Origin: an uncultured Coriobacteriaceae bacterium
GTDB taxonomy: Bacteria > Actinomycetota > Coriobacteriia > Coriobacteriales > Atopobiaceae
Assembly (NCBI GenBank): GCA_902803315.1
Contig: CADCPM010000032.1
Span: 1-62,234, forward strand
DNA length: 62,234 nucleotides
Direction: 5' to 3'
The notes under the pieces were generated by a model. It did no database searches. It saw only the letters and a program-made list of their open reading frames with translations, and was not told the DNA's origin. The translations under genes and the position numbers were made by a program. Below, one piece after another: positions 52,451 through 60,595 of this stretch (positions within the stretch are counted from its first letter, which is position 1; every line of letters starts with the position of its first letter).

Positions 52451-54451
52451 GTGACAGACGAACATATACATGATGAGGATGGCAACGCCACCAAAAAAGC
52501 TGGCTTCTGGGGACGGAAGCAACCAAACGAACATGCGCTCGATTCCGATCGAGACCAACTGGACCAAACTTCAAATGAGGATGGCGCCGACGAAGAGGAG
52601 GCTGTCCAAGCGGAGGTATCTTTCGAGAAGCACGAAGCCGGGAATGAGGAGGTCGCTTCCGAAAGGGAGGTCGTGACTCAAGACGCTGGCTTCGGGGAGA
52701 CTCTTGTTTCCGACAAAAGCTTGTCCGACGAGGCACGCACGCCCAGCGAGGCTCCCGCGTCCGCCGAGACTGCCTCTTCTGAGGATCTCAACCCATACGA
52801 GACCATTACGGAAGACCTGCCTTTGTCTTACGAGAGCGTGGAAGGCGGAGTGGCTGCCGAGGGCACCATTCCCGAAGCGCCGCCTGCCCCTGCTAATACT
52901 GGCGAGATTCCTGCGCTCACCTGGGATGAGGGGGAGTCCGAAGACCACTCGCAGCCCTTCGGAGGAACCTCCTCTGCCTACTCCAGCTACATCGAGGACT
53001 CACCCTCCTATACTCCGATGCCGTCGGCCTATGACATGGCGAACGTCGAGCGGCCTAAGCGCAACAGCAACACGATTCGAATCGTTGCTGTTGTGGTGAG
53101 CGTAGTCGTAGCCCTTGTGGTCGTTTACATACTGGGCATACAGCGTTTCTCGAACAGGTTCCTGCCCAATACGCGCGTCAATGGATTTGACGTGTCGGGA
53201 CGGACGCTGGACGAGGCGCGAGCAGACCTCGAGCAGCAAACAGCCGATTACGAATGCAACGTTACCGTCGGCGATTTTTCCACTTCGGTGCGAGGGGCAG
53301 ACATTGCCATGGATCGTAACGAGGAGCATATGGCATCCGATGCCATGAGGGGCCAGTCTGCGTACTTTTGGCCAATCGCGCTCTTGATTCCGAACCCGGT
53401 CGAAGTTGAGGCAAGTCTCTCATTTAATGAAGACGCGGCCAAGAAAGCCGTGACTGAGGCTGCCGATGGGTACAACGAGAAGAACCTCCCAACCAAAGAC
53501 GCTCGCGTTGTGCTTGACGAGGCTTCGGGGCTATACAAGGTCACGGGGTCGACCGAGGGTACGGCTTTGGATTCGCAGGCAATCGCTCAGACGGCGGCGG
53601 ACGACATCCGGCAGTTTAAATATAAGAGTGAGCCTGCTGCGGAAAGCGTCACGCACCAGGCAACGGTTGCGGACCTTCCAAAGTTCGTGCATGCTGCCGA
53701 GAATGCCAACCGCTCACGGACTTCGGACATCTCCATCCTGTCCGGTGGCAACGAGGTGATTATTTCCAATGCAGACCAAAATGCCCAGTGGGTAACGGTC
53801 GGCTCCGGACCGTCGGTAGAGGTTGACAAAGAAGCCGTGCGTGCGTGGGCGGAATACTCTGTGGCCGATGCGGTCTATCGAGACGACGATTGGTCCTATT
53901 ACGCCCTTAACCAAGATGCCTTTGTGGACGAGTTTTGCGATCGCCTGGCAAAGGGAGACACGTCCCCCTTTGAGGCTCCCACGAATGATGAGCTCAAGAC
54001 AGAGGGAGAATCGCGCGAGAAGGCATATGCGCGCGGCGGCTGGAACAAAGACCTCGGCCGCTATATAGACGTGGATCTGGACTCCCAGTTCGCGCGCCTG
54101 TTTGACGAGAAGGGCGAGGTCATTTGGGAATCCGCGTTCGTGTCGGGCAGCATGTACGATAGCCATTCCACGGTGACGGGCGAGTTCAGCATCTATTCCA
54201 TGCAGACGAACACCGTTCTTGTTGGCATGGACTACAACGGAGACGGATATCCTGACTACGAGAGCTTCGTTAGCTACTGGATGCCATTCTATGGTGGCTA
54301 TGGTTTGCATGATGCCACCTGGCGCTCGACCTTTGGCGGCGAGAACTACTACTACGACGGAAGCCATGGTTGCGTGAACCTTCCCTACTCCAAGGCAGCC
54401 GAACTCTATGGCATAACCTTCGTGGGCGAGAAGGTCTACGTGCACTGGTAG
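52451..54451 (+). CDS. L,D-transpeptidase (YkuD) with acidic N-terminus and PG-binding domain
   Basis: 666 aa. An acidic disordered cytoplasmic region (1-200), a transmembrane helix (about 206-228), a PG_binding_4-type domain (NTRVNGFDVSGRTLDEARADL) repeated in a second half-domain, and a C-terminal YkuD catalytic domain with DGSHGCVNLPYS (Cys641). It likely forms 3-3 crosslinks or attaches proteins to peptidoglycan. The start is GTG at 52451 after GGGAGAA; the longer frame lacks support. The acidic N-terminus mirrors that of the preceding Zn-ribbon protein. Confidence 0.9.
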   Translation: MTDEHIHDEDGNATKKAGFWGRKQPNEHALDSDRDQLDQTSNEDGADEEEAVQAEVSFEKHEAGNEEVASEREVVTQDAGFGETLVSDKSLSDEARTPSEAPASAETASSEDLNPYETITEDLPLSYESVEGGVAAEGTIPEAPPAPANTGEIPALTWDEGESEDHSQPFGGTSSAYSSYIEDSPSYTPMPSAYDMANVERPKRNSNTIRIVAVVVSVVVALVVVYILGIQRFSNRFLPNTRVNGFDVSGRTLDEARADLEQQTADYECNVTVGDFSTSVRGADIAMDRNEEHMASDAMRGQSAYFWPIALLIPNPVEVEASLSFNEDAAKKAVTEAADGYNEKNLPTKDARVVLDEASGLYKVTGSTEGTALDSQAIAQTAADDIRQFKYKSEPAAESVTHQATVADLPKFVHAAENANRSRTSDISILSGGNEVIISNADQNAQWVTVGSGPSVEVDKEAVRAWAEYSVADAVYRDDDWSYYALNQDAFVDEFCDRLAKGDTSPFEAPTNDELKTEGESREKAYARGGWNKDLGRYIDVDLDSQFARLFDEKGEVIWESAFVSGSMYDSHSTVTGEFSIYSMQTNTVLVGMDYNGDGYPDYESFVSYWMPFYGGYGLHDATWRSTFGGENYYYDGSHGCVNLPYSKAAELYGITFVGEKVYVHW

Positions 54452-54500
54452 GCCCCCTCTTCCGAAAAGACGCCTGACGCAAATTGAAAAACGGTTCTTA

Positions 54501-54641
54501 CCTTGGCCGCAACGGATGAGCGTCAAATCTGTGAGGGCGCAGGAAAGCAAGCCGTGCGAGTTTTCGCGCGAAGCGCGAACTGTTCGAGCACGGCGCTTTC
54601 CTCGTCCTCGCAGATTTGACGCTCATCCGTTGCGGCCAAGG
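54501..54641. repeat. Palindromic repeat P3, copy 2 (about 55-bp arms)
   Basis: CCTTGGCCGCAACGGATGAG... pairs with its complement over roughly 55 bp with few mismatches and two small bulges; the core includes TTCGCGCGAAGCGCGAACTG and then TTCGAGCACGG. It lies between the convergent L,D-transpeptidase and ATPase genes. Confidence 0.92.
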
Positions 54642-54646
54642 CCCCC

Positions 54647-55852
54647 TTAGGATGCCAACAGCCATTCCACGACGTTCTGCTGGCGAATGCCTTGATGTGA
54701 CTCTACACCCACCTCGTCGAGCGTAAGAATCGTTTTTGGATAGTTGTCGCGCTCTGCCTGAAGGGGGGCGAGCGCCTGGGCAAGGACGGTTGGGTCGAGC
54801 ACGCTTGGCGCGACTTGAAAGTATTCTCTGCCCTGGGCATCTCCTACCACGAAGCCGATGTTGCGCTTATAGTGCTTGCCCGCATATACGTTGCCATAGC
54901 GCCTGCGTAGCTCAAGATATACAACGTTCTCCAAGAGGCCGGTGAGACTCGTCTCATGCGGTCCGACCATCATCGTTCTGAGGCCAAGGTCATCCGCGTA
55001 ATACCTCTCCTGCGTTTTGAGCTCCATACCCGTTCTTAGGTCAAACCGACGCATGCAATGGAATGCGTAGGCATCGGTAAGAGCACCCAGATAGCGCGCG
55101 ACGGTATCGTCGGAGCAGCTGCGACCGCTCGACGAGAGCGTGCGGGATATTTTGCTTGCCGACGACGGCGTTCCAAGGTCGGCATACAGGCTCCTTGCGA
55201 TGGCGTCGAGGAGCAGGGGATCCTCATGTCCGAGGTCGCCTGCCACATCCCTTCTCACGATGGTGTGGTAAACGCCGTCCAAATAGTCTTGGAGCGCGTA
55301 GTCGTCGTCTTCGAGAGCAAGCGTGTGCGGTAACCCGCCATTGCGCAAATACTGCTGAAAGAGTTTTCTCTCTGCCATGGGCGCACTTGTCTGCGCATGG
55401 GCTTGGCGGTACTCGCGAAAGGAGAGCGGGAACACGTGCAACTCTACGTAGCGGCCGCTCATGACGTCGGCAAGCTCGCGCTCGACGAGCCTCGTGTGCG
55501 AGCCCGTGAGAAAGATGTCGTAGCGTCCCTCATCAAGGAGGGATCGAATCACATTGCCAATGCCTGGTGTCTCCTGTGCCTCGTCTAAGAGGACGTAGGT
55601 AGGCGTCTCATGCCTTTTGTGGGCAACGATATGGGCCAATAGTTCGTCTGGCTCACGAAGATGTGCGTTTTGGGCTAGCTCCAGATTAACGAAAAGAAGA
55701 GAGTCGGGGCTTACGCCTTCCTTGAGCAAACGACGCTCAAGGAGGCGCAAGATACCCGATTTGCCTGAGCGCCGCATGCCGGTGAGGACCTTAACGAGCC
55801 CCACTCCACGATGACGCCAAAGCCGGTCGATGTAATACGGCCGTTCAATCAT
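54647..55852 (-). CDS. AAA+ ATPase with C-terminal DUF4143
   Basis: 401 aa. The N-terminal AAA_14 domain has Walker A TGMRRSGKSG and Walker B YVLLDEAQE, followed by LTGSHTRL (sensor 1). The C-terminal DUF4143 region contains TGLLENVVYLELRRRYGNVY and a nuclease-like FVV core. These proteins are widespread with unknown function. The start at 55852 lies after AAGGATGAAG. It stands alone. Confidence 0.9.
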   Translation of the reverse strand: MIERPYYIDRLWRHRGVGLVKVLTGMRRSGKSGILRLLERRLLKEGVSPDSLLFVNLELAQNAHLREPDELLAHIVAHKRHETPTYVLLDEAQETPGIGNVIRSLLDEGRYDIFLTGSHTRLVERELADVMSGRYVELHVFPLSFREYRQAHAQTSAPMAERKLFQQYLRNGGLPHTLALEDDDYALQDYLDGVYHTIVRRDVAGDLGHEDPLLLDAIARSLYADLGTPSSASKISRTLSSSGRSCSDDTVARYLGALTDAYAFHCMRRFDLRTGMELKTQERYYADDLGLRTMMVGPHETSLTGLLENVVYLELRRRYGNVYAGKHYKRNIGFVVGDAQGREYFQVAPSVLDPTVLAQALAPLQAERDNYPKTILTLDEVGVESHQGIRQQNVVEWLLAS

Positions 55853-56011
55853 TCTTCATCCTTTTTCGTTTTAAGTACGTTGGTGTCAAAAAATGTTTTG
55901 TTTCTCGAATAAAATAGTAGAAGTTACTGTTATATTCAAGTAGTCCTAACAAATTCGAAAAACTCAACAATATCCACCCTCGCAACCCAATTGTTCAAGA
56001 GAGGAACTTCC

Positions 56012-56359
56012 ATGCCCTTCGTAGACGCAAAGATCACTGTTCCCGTAAGCACAGCCGAGCGCGATGCCATAAAGAACGGCTTGGGAAAAGCCGTATCGGT
56101 ATTCGGCAAAGGCGAGAGCTACTTGATGGTTGGCATAGACGACGAGTACTCGCTGTGGCTGGGCGGCAGGAAACTCGAGAAGGGTGCGTTTGTTTCCGTG
56201 AGTCTTATTGGCGATACGCCAGACGAGGGATGCAGCGCCTTTACCGCACAGATCTGCAACCTCTTGCGTGCAGAGTTGGGAATCCCAGGCGATTGCGTAT
56301 ATGTGACCTACCATCCCATGATGCGAACGCGTTGGGGTTGGAACGGTGACACGTTCTGA
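56012..56359 (+). CDS. MIF/phenylpyruvate tautomerase-related protein
   Basis: The 115-aa protein begins MPFVDAKITVPVS; Met removal would expose the Pro1 catalytic base of the tautomerase/MIF superfamily. LMVGIDDEYSLWLGG corresponds to the second beta-alpha unit, and the length is that of eukaryotic MIF. Tautomerase activity is plausible, the substrate unknown. ATG at 56012 follows AGAGAGGAA. The 159-bp gap upstream is AT-rich and probably holds the promoter. The next gene starts 8 bases after its stop. Confidence 0.85.
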   Translation: MPFVDAKITVPVSTAERDAIKNGLGKAVSVFGKGESYLMVGIDDEYSLWLGGRKLEKGAFVSVSLIGDTPDEGCSAFTAQICNLLRAELGIPGDCVYVTYHPMMRTRWGWNGDTF

Positions 56360-56367
56360 GGCGCCCC

Positions 56368-57045
56368 ATGTTTCGGATGGGAGAGGCCGTCGTTTTTCAA
56401 TACGAAGGCAATCGTGCCTTAGGCGAAGTCATTGGGATAATCACCGTCAACCAAATGACGTTTTACGACATCTCTGTGGAAGAGCTGGTCGTAAAGGCCG
56501 TGGAAGAGAGCCAGCTTAGCTTGGCGCCTGTTGAGGAAGCGCGTTCGCTGCTCATGGCATTGTTAGCTGGCACCCAACCAGTTGCCTCTGCCCGTACAGC
56601 ATTGTTGCGTCAGAGATACGTGGCATTTTTGTCACGTGCCGTGGATGAGCGCGCGGGCATATCCGAACGAGCGACAGATGGGTTGCGCCCTGGCTTTGAG
56701 GTGGGGCAGGAAGTGTCGCTCGAACAGGGCAAAACGTGGCTTTACGGCGTTGTGCGAGGCGTGGCACTTTTGAATGAGAAGCTCGAGTACGAGGTTGAGG
56801 CGGCAGGCGAGCTTATAAGGGCACAAGAGGAGCGGTTGAGTGACCTCGCCGAACAGCCACTCCCCGAAGGCGTGTGGTTGGGACAGCGCATGCGTTTTGT
56901 TGTGCCAGGCTTCGAGCAGGATGACGCATATTGTGGCGTTGTGTGCGTGGTGGACAAAACCGAGGATGAAATAACCTATTCACTTATGTTTGACGATGGA
57001 GACGTGATAGAGGGGCTTAGCGCTCTCGATCTTGCGCCCTGTTAG
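56368..57045 (+). CDS. Unknown protein with SH3/Tudor-like ends
   Basis: 225 aa, no family recognised. Both ends look like small beta-barrels opened by a Gly-x-x-Val pattern (GEAVVFQYEGNRALGEVIGI at 5-24 and GQRMRFVVPGF...GVVCVVDKTEDEITYSLMFDDG at about 170-210), and a middle copy starts at PGFEVGQEVSLEQGKTWLYG. The core between is helical (about 55-105). It has no signal or helix for the membrane. It is 8 bases from the MIF-like gene and presumably co-transcribed. Confidence 0.65.
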   Translation: MFRMGEAVVFQYEGNRALGEVIGIITVNQMTFYDISVEELVVKAVEESQLSLAPVEEARSLLMALLAGTQPVASARTALLRQRYVAFLSRAVDERAGISERATDGLRPGFEVGQEVSLEQGKTWLYGVVRGVALLNEKLEYEVEAAGELIRAQEERLSDLAEQPLPEGVWLGQRMRFVVPGFEQDDAYCGVVCVVDKTEDEITYSLMFDDGDVIEGLSALDLAPC

Positions 57046-57046
57046 G

Positions 57047-57153
57047 GTTCACGTCCGCGCCAGCGCCCTGACCCGCATGCGATGACTCACAAAGTGAGCG
57101 AGCGAAGCGAGCGCGGAGCCGCATGCGGGTCAGGCGTTGGCGCGGACGTGAAC
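57047..57153. repeat. Palindromic repeat P1, copy J
   Basis: 35-bp arms (GTTCACGTCCGCGCCAGCGC... and complement, one bulge and one mismatch) flank a plus-orientation core that reads CTCACAAAGTGAG instead of CTCACGAAGTGAG. It begins right after the stop codon of the unknown gene. Confidence 0.95.
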
Positions 57154-57277
57154 GGTTACCCAGGCAGCTCCGTCGCGCGTTCTTCGGCGGATTTCTGGAA
57201 GTTGGGTAGCCAAATGATGCTACACTATCTCCATACGCAACTAATTCGCACTACCACGCAGCCGAAAGGAGCCACCC

Positions 57278-57580
57278 ATGGCAGACCACTTTTCCGAGTA
57301 TGACGCGTTTAACGTTCCCCCAGAATTCAGGCCGCTTGGAACGTTTGCTTACATTGGCCTTTCGATTTTGTACTCAATCCCCATCATCGGCACGATTTTC
57401 ATGATCGTGTTCAGCTTTTCCGATGCGAACATTAACCGTCGCAACTACTCGCGTATGTTCCTCTTCTTCTACGTTCTAAGCATCGTTCTTTTGCTGGTGC
57501 TTTTCTTTACCGGCAGGTTTGACGCGTATATCCAGGCCTTCCAGACCGGTGGCTGGAACTCGCTCATTCTGATGTTTTAA
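57278..57580 (+). CDS. Small membrane protein
   Basis: The 100-aa protein has two hydrophobic helices (FAYIGLSILYSIPIIGTIFM and LFFYVLSIVLLLVLFF) separated by DANINRRNYSR. No family is recognised and no pathway neighbour exists. ATG at 57278 follows GAAAGGAG. A terminator hairpin follows immediately. Confidence 0.75.
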   Translation: MADHFSEYDAFNVPPEFRPLGTFAYIGLSILYSIPIIGTIFMIVFSFSDANINRRNYSRMFLFFYVLSIVLLLVLFFTGRFDAYIQAFQTGGWNSLILMF

Positions 57581-57600
57581 GGCGATCTAAGACATAGAAA

Positions 57601-57644
57601 GCGCCCCCGGCATCGCAATCCATCGAATGCGGTGTCGGGGGCGC
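57601..57644. terminator. Bidirectional terminator between the small membrane protein gene and metY
   Basis: GCGCCCCCGGCATCGCA pairs with TGCGGTGTCGGGGGCGC (one mismatch) around a 10-base loop. On the minus strand it is followed by TTTC; on the plus strand by TTGCTG. Confidence 0.7.
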
Positions 57645-57669
57645 TTGCTGTTGAGGCAGTTAGAGGGAT

Positions 57670-58962
57670 TTAAGCCTGATCGAGTGCCTGCGCAACGTCG
57701 CTCAGGAGGTCTTCGGTGCTTTCCAGACCGCAGGACAGGCGAATCATGCCAGGTGCCACGCCAGCTGCTGCTAGCTCTTCATCGGTCATCTGTCGATGCG
57801 TGGAACTCGCGGGATGCAGGCAGCAAGTCCGTGCGTCGGCCACATGCGTCTCGATGGCGCACAAGCGCAGCGCCGCCATCACGCGCTCTGCCGTGGCGCG
57901 CCCGCCCGCCACGCAGAAGCTCACCACGCCGCAACCGCCGTTGGGAAGATACTTTTGCGCGAGATCGTAGTATTTGTCACCTGGAAGGTTGGGATAGCTT
58001 ACTGACTCCACCTTGGGATGGTTACTCAAGTACTCGGCAAGCGCCAATCCGTTTGCGCAATGTTGCGGCATGCGCACGTGCAGGCTCTCCAGGCCCAAGT
58101 TCAGATAGAAGGCGTGCTGTGGGCTTTGGATTGATCCAAAGTCACGCATGAGCTGAGAGGTTGCCTTGGTAATGAAGGCTCCACCCTGGCCAAAGCGCTC
58201 CGCGTAGACGATGCCGTGATAGCTCTCGTCGGGCGTGGTGAGGCCAGGGAACTTGTCTGCGTGAGCCATCCAGTCGAAGTTGCCCGAGTCCACGATCGCT
58301 CCGCCAACAGCGGTGCCGTGACCGTCCATGTACTTGGTGGTGGAGTGCGTCACGATGTCGGCACCCCATTCGATGGGGCGGCAGTTTACGGGCGTGGGGA
58401 AGGTGTTGTCTACGATGAGGGGTACGCCATGGTCGTGCGCAGCCTTGGCAAAGCGCTCGATGTCCAAAACTGCGAGGGCGGGATTGGCGATGGTCTCGCC
58501 TAGCACGCATTTGGTGTTGGGCTTAAAAGCAGCCGCAAGCTCCTCGTCGGAGCAGTCGGGCGAGACGAACGTGGTTTGGATGCCCATCTTTGCCATGGTG
58601 TGCGCCAGCAGGTTAAAGGTGCCGCCGTAAATTGTGGAGCATGCAACAACGTGTCCGCCACACTCGCAGATGTTGAATACGGAAAAGAAGTTTGCCGCCT
58701 GGCCGGAGCTGGTAAGCATGGCGGCGGTGCCGCCCTCAAGCGCGCAAATCTTTCCAGCGACAAGATCGTTGGTGGGATTTTGCAGGCGGGTGTAGAAGTA
58801 TCCTTCTGCTTCCAAGTCAAACAATGCGCCCATTGCGTCGCTGGTTTCGTACTTAAATGTGGTGCTCTGAACGATGGGAATTTGACGGGGCTCGCCGTTG
58901 TCAGGCGTGTAACCTGCCTGTACGCAGCGTGTGCCAATGCCTTGCATATTGCTTTGTGCCAT
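57670..58962 (-). CDS. metY: O-acetylhomoserine sulfhydrylase / aminocarboxypropyltransferase
   Basis: The 430-aa Cys/Met metabolism PLP enzyme opens IGTRCVQAGYTPDNGEPRQIPI and has the PLP lysine in HSTTKYMDGHGTAVGG. The insertion pattern and the MIRLSCGLESTEDLL ending point to MetY, which forms homocysteine from O-acetylhomoserine and sulfide; methanethiol use is possible. ATG at 58962 follows GAGAGGACG. It is divergent from the NlpC/P60 gene. Confidence 0.93.
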   Translation of the reverse strand: MAQSNMQGIGTRCVQAGYTPDNGEPRQIPIVQSTTFKYETSDAMGALFDLEAEGYFYTRLQNPTNDLVAGKICALEGGTAAMLTSSGQAANFFSVFNICECGGHVVACSTIYGGTFNLLAHTMAKMGIQTTFVSPDCSDEELAAAFKPNTKCVLGETIANPALAVLDIERFAKAAHDHGVPLIVDNTFPTPVNCRPIEWGADIVTHSTTKYMDGHGTAVGGAIVDSGNFDWMAHADKFPGLTTPDESYHGIVYAERFGQGGAFITKATSQLMRDFGSIQSPQHAFYLNLGLESLHVRMPQHCANGLALAEYLSNHPKVESVSYPNLPGDKYYDLAQKYLPNGGCGVVSFCVAGGRATAERVMAALRLCAIETHVADARTCCLHPASSTHRQMTDEELAAAGVAPGMIRLSCGLESTEDLLSDVAQALDQA

Positions 58963-59274
58963 GGTGCGTCCTCTCGATTTGCTTTGATGACGTGTGAGAA
59001 GTGTACGCCATTTTACGCTAGTTGAGTATTCGCTCACCTCTTTAATATCGTGTTGAAAGGCCTTTTTAACTGTCGTATCTCCAATTATCGTCGACGGTTA
59101 CCGAATATGGGAGTCATGAAGGTACCATGGTCACAACGTGGTGTTACAGTGTGGAGAAATGCAAATGACGACCTTTTGGGTAGAAAAACACTATTATGTA
59201 CCTGTTTGCCGCCGAAGAGCGCGGTGAACAAGGAGTGTAAGAAGTTTTGACCCATATGCAAAAGGAGTGTTCTA
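58963..59274. other. Divergent 312-bp intergenic region, metY / NlpC-P60
   Basis: There is no reading frame with a ribosome site apart from the P60 gene's own. A minus-strand TAAAAT (near 59010) could be the metY -10 box. On the P60 side there is a long leader with two short dyads (ACCATGGT near 59125, CGTCGACG near 59090). I looked for a ydaO/c-di-AMP riboswitch, often found before cell-wall hydrolase genes, and did not see its conserved blocks. Confidence 0.5.
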
Positions 59275-60498
59275 ATGCATAAGTCAAGTAAGCTCAATCG
59301 TGGTAGGTTGGTGGTGACCGCCGCCCTCTCGTTTGGACTAGCACTCTCGCAAGCTCCCGTCGCGTTGGCTGATGATGGTTCCACCAAGGACATCAAGAAG
59401 CTGACCGATGAGATAACGCAGCTCTATATCGAAGCAGAACAAAGTCAATACGACCTCATCACCGTCCAGCAGCGTCTGGACAAGACGGAAGAGCTCATAG
59501 GCGAGCTAGATACCAAGATTGAGGAAACAGATCAAAAGCTCAAAACCGCAAAAGAGGAGCTCTCGAAGTTTGTATCCAACGACTACAAGCAGGGGACTGC
59601 TTCTATTCTGGATATAATCCTCAACTCTCAGAGCTTCGAGGACTTTATCTCGCGGCTTGTGTACGCAAACAAGGTTGCGCAGCATCAGAGCGAGACAATC
59701 GCCACGGTTGACAACCTGTATGCCGAGCTCACGCAACACAAGAGTGACTTGCAGAAGGCCAAGAGCGACCAAGAGCAATACATTGCCGAGGAGCAGGAGC
59801 GCTCTGCGGCAGCATCGCAGGCAGACGCGGTCGCACAGGCATTTATTCAGCAGCTGCCCGAAGATGTGGTAATGCAGCTTGCCTCCGCTGACGCCGAGCA
59901 AAGAGAGGCGGCAGCAGCGGCTTCCCTGCAGATTCTGTCGAGCATGGACAAGGGCCAGCTCGAGGCCGCCTTTGGCTCAGAGGCAGCGGAAGCCATATCC
60001 AGTGGCAACATTTCCGCGGCTACTGGCTCTGACTCCAGCGCTGGATCTGCGCTTGGATCGGTGCTGAGCTCAGGCTCTACGTCGGCCTCATATTCGGGCA
60101 CCTCCGACCTGCTGTCGCGCGTGTACTCCCTGCTGGGCTCTGGATATCAGTGGAGTGGCTACAACTACACTGGCGACAACTCAACCTCATCGTTCACCTG
60201 CTCTGGTGTCGTTGACTATGGTTTGGGTCGCGACTCGCGTTCCAGCTCGCCCGAGACGCTCTATCAGGAGGTCGGCAGCAACATCACCACCGATGTGAGC
60301 AGCCTGCAGGCCGGCGACCTGGTGTTTTATTCCTATGGCGGTCGTGAGGTTGGTCACGTAGGCGTCTACGTTGGCGATGGCCAGGTAATCGACTCCATAC
60401 CCAATGGCGGCGTTGCGGTTCGCGACGTGAACTACATGAACGTGGTTGGCGGAGGTTCGCTGGGCGGCAGTAGTAGTAGCAGTAGCAGCGAATACTAG
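59275..60498 (+). CDS. Secreted NlpC/P60 peptidoglycan endopeptidase with coiled-coil
   Basis: 407 aa. A Sec signal peptide (cleavage near ALA-DDG, about residue 33), a long coiled coil (about 35-185), an Ala/Ser/Gly linker and a C-terminal NlpC/P60 domain. The catalytic cysteine is in SFTCSGVVDYG (Cys309), where the usual Asp before Cys is Thr; His361 lies in EVGHVGVYVGDG. It ends in a Ser-rich tail. The likely role is cleaving stem peptides during growth or separation. ATG follows AAAAGGAG. Confidence 0.92.
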   Translation: MHKSSKLNRGRLVVTAALSFGLALSQAPVALADDGSTKDIKKLTDEITQLYIEAEQSQYDLITVQQRLDKTEELIGELDTKIEETDQKLKTAKEELSKFVSNDYKQGTASILDIILNSQSFEDFISRLVYANKVAQHQSETIATVDNLYAELTQHKSDLQKAKSDQEQYIAEEQERSAAASQADAVAQAFIQQLPEDVVMQLASADAEQREAAAAASLQILSSMDKGQLEAAFGSEAAEAISSGNISAATGSDSSAGSALGSVLSSGSTSASYSGTSDLLSRVYSLLGSGYQWSGYNYTGDNSTSSFTCSGVVDYGLGRDSRSSSPETLYQEVGSNITTDVSSLQAGDLVFYSYGGREVGHVGVYVGDGQVIDSIPNGGVAVRDVNYMNVVGGGSLGGSSSSSSSEY

Positions 60499-60511
60499 CA
60501 ACAAATAGAAG

Positions 60512-60581
60512 ATCGTGTGTTGGGACAGGCCCCGAGCTTTGCTGAAAAGAGCAAAGCTCGGGGCCTGTCCCAACACACGAT
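60512..60581. repeat. Palindromic repeat P2, copy 7 (GGACAGGCCCC type)
   Basis: ATCGTGTGTTGGGACAGGCC... pairs with its complement over about 30 bp around GAAAAGA. Outer ATCGTGTGTT and inner GAGCTTTGC parts are unique to this copy. It lies between the convergent NlpC/P60 and FKBP genes. Confidence 0.95.
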
Positions 60582-60595
60582 TCCAGACCAGCATC

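Noticed and set aside
6021..57153. P1 elements as a CRISPR array
   Set aside because: Copies are dispersed by thousands of bases, lie in both orientations and have no regular spacers or cas genes.
58963..59274. c-di-AMP (ydaO) riboswitch before the NlpC/P60 gene
   Set aside because: The conserved ydaO sequence blocks could not be found.
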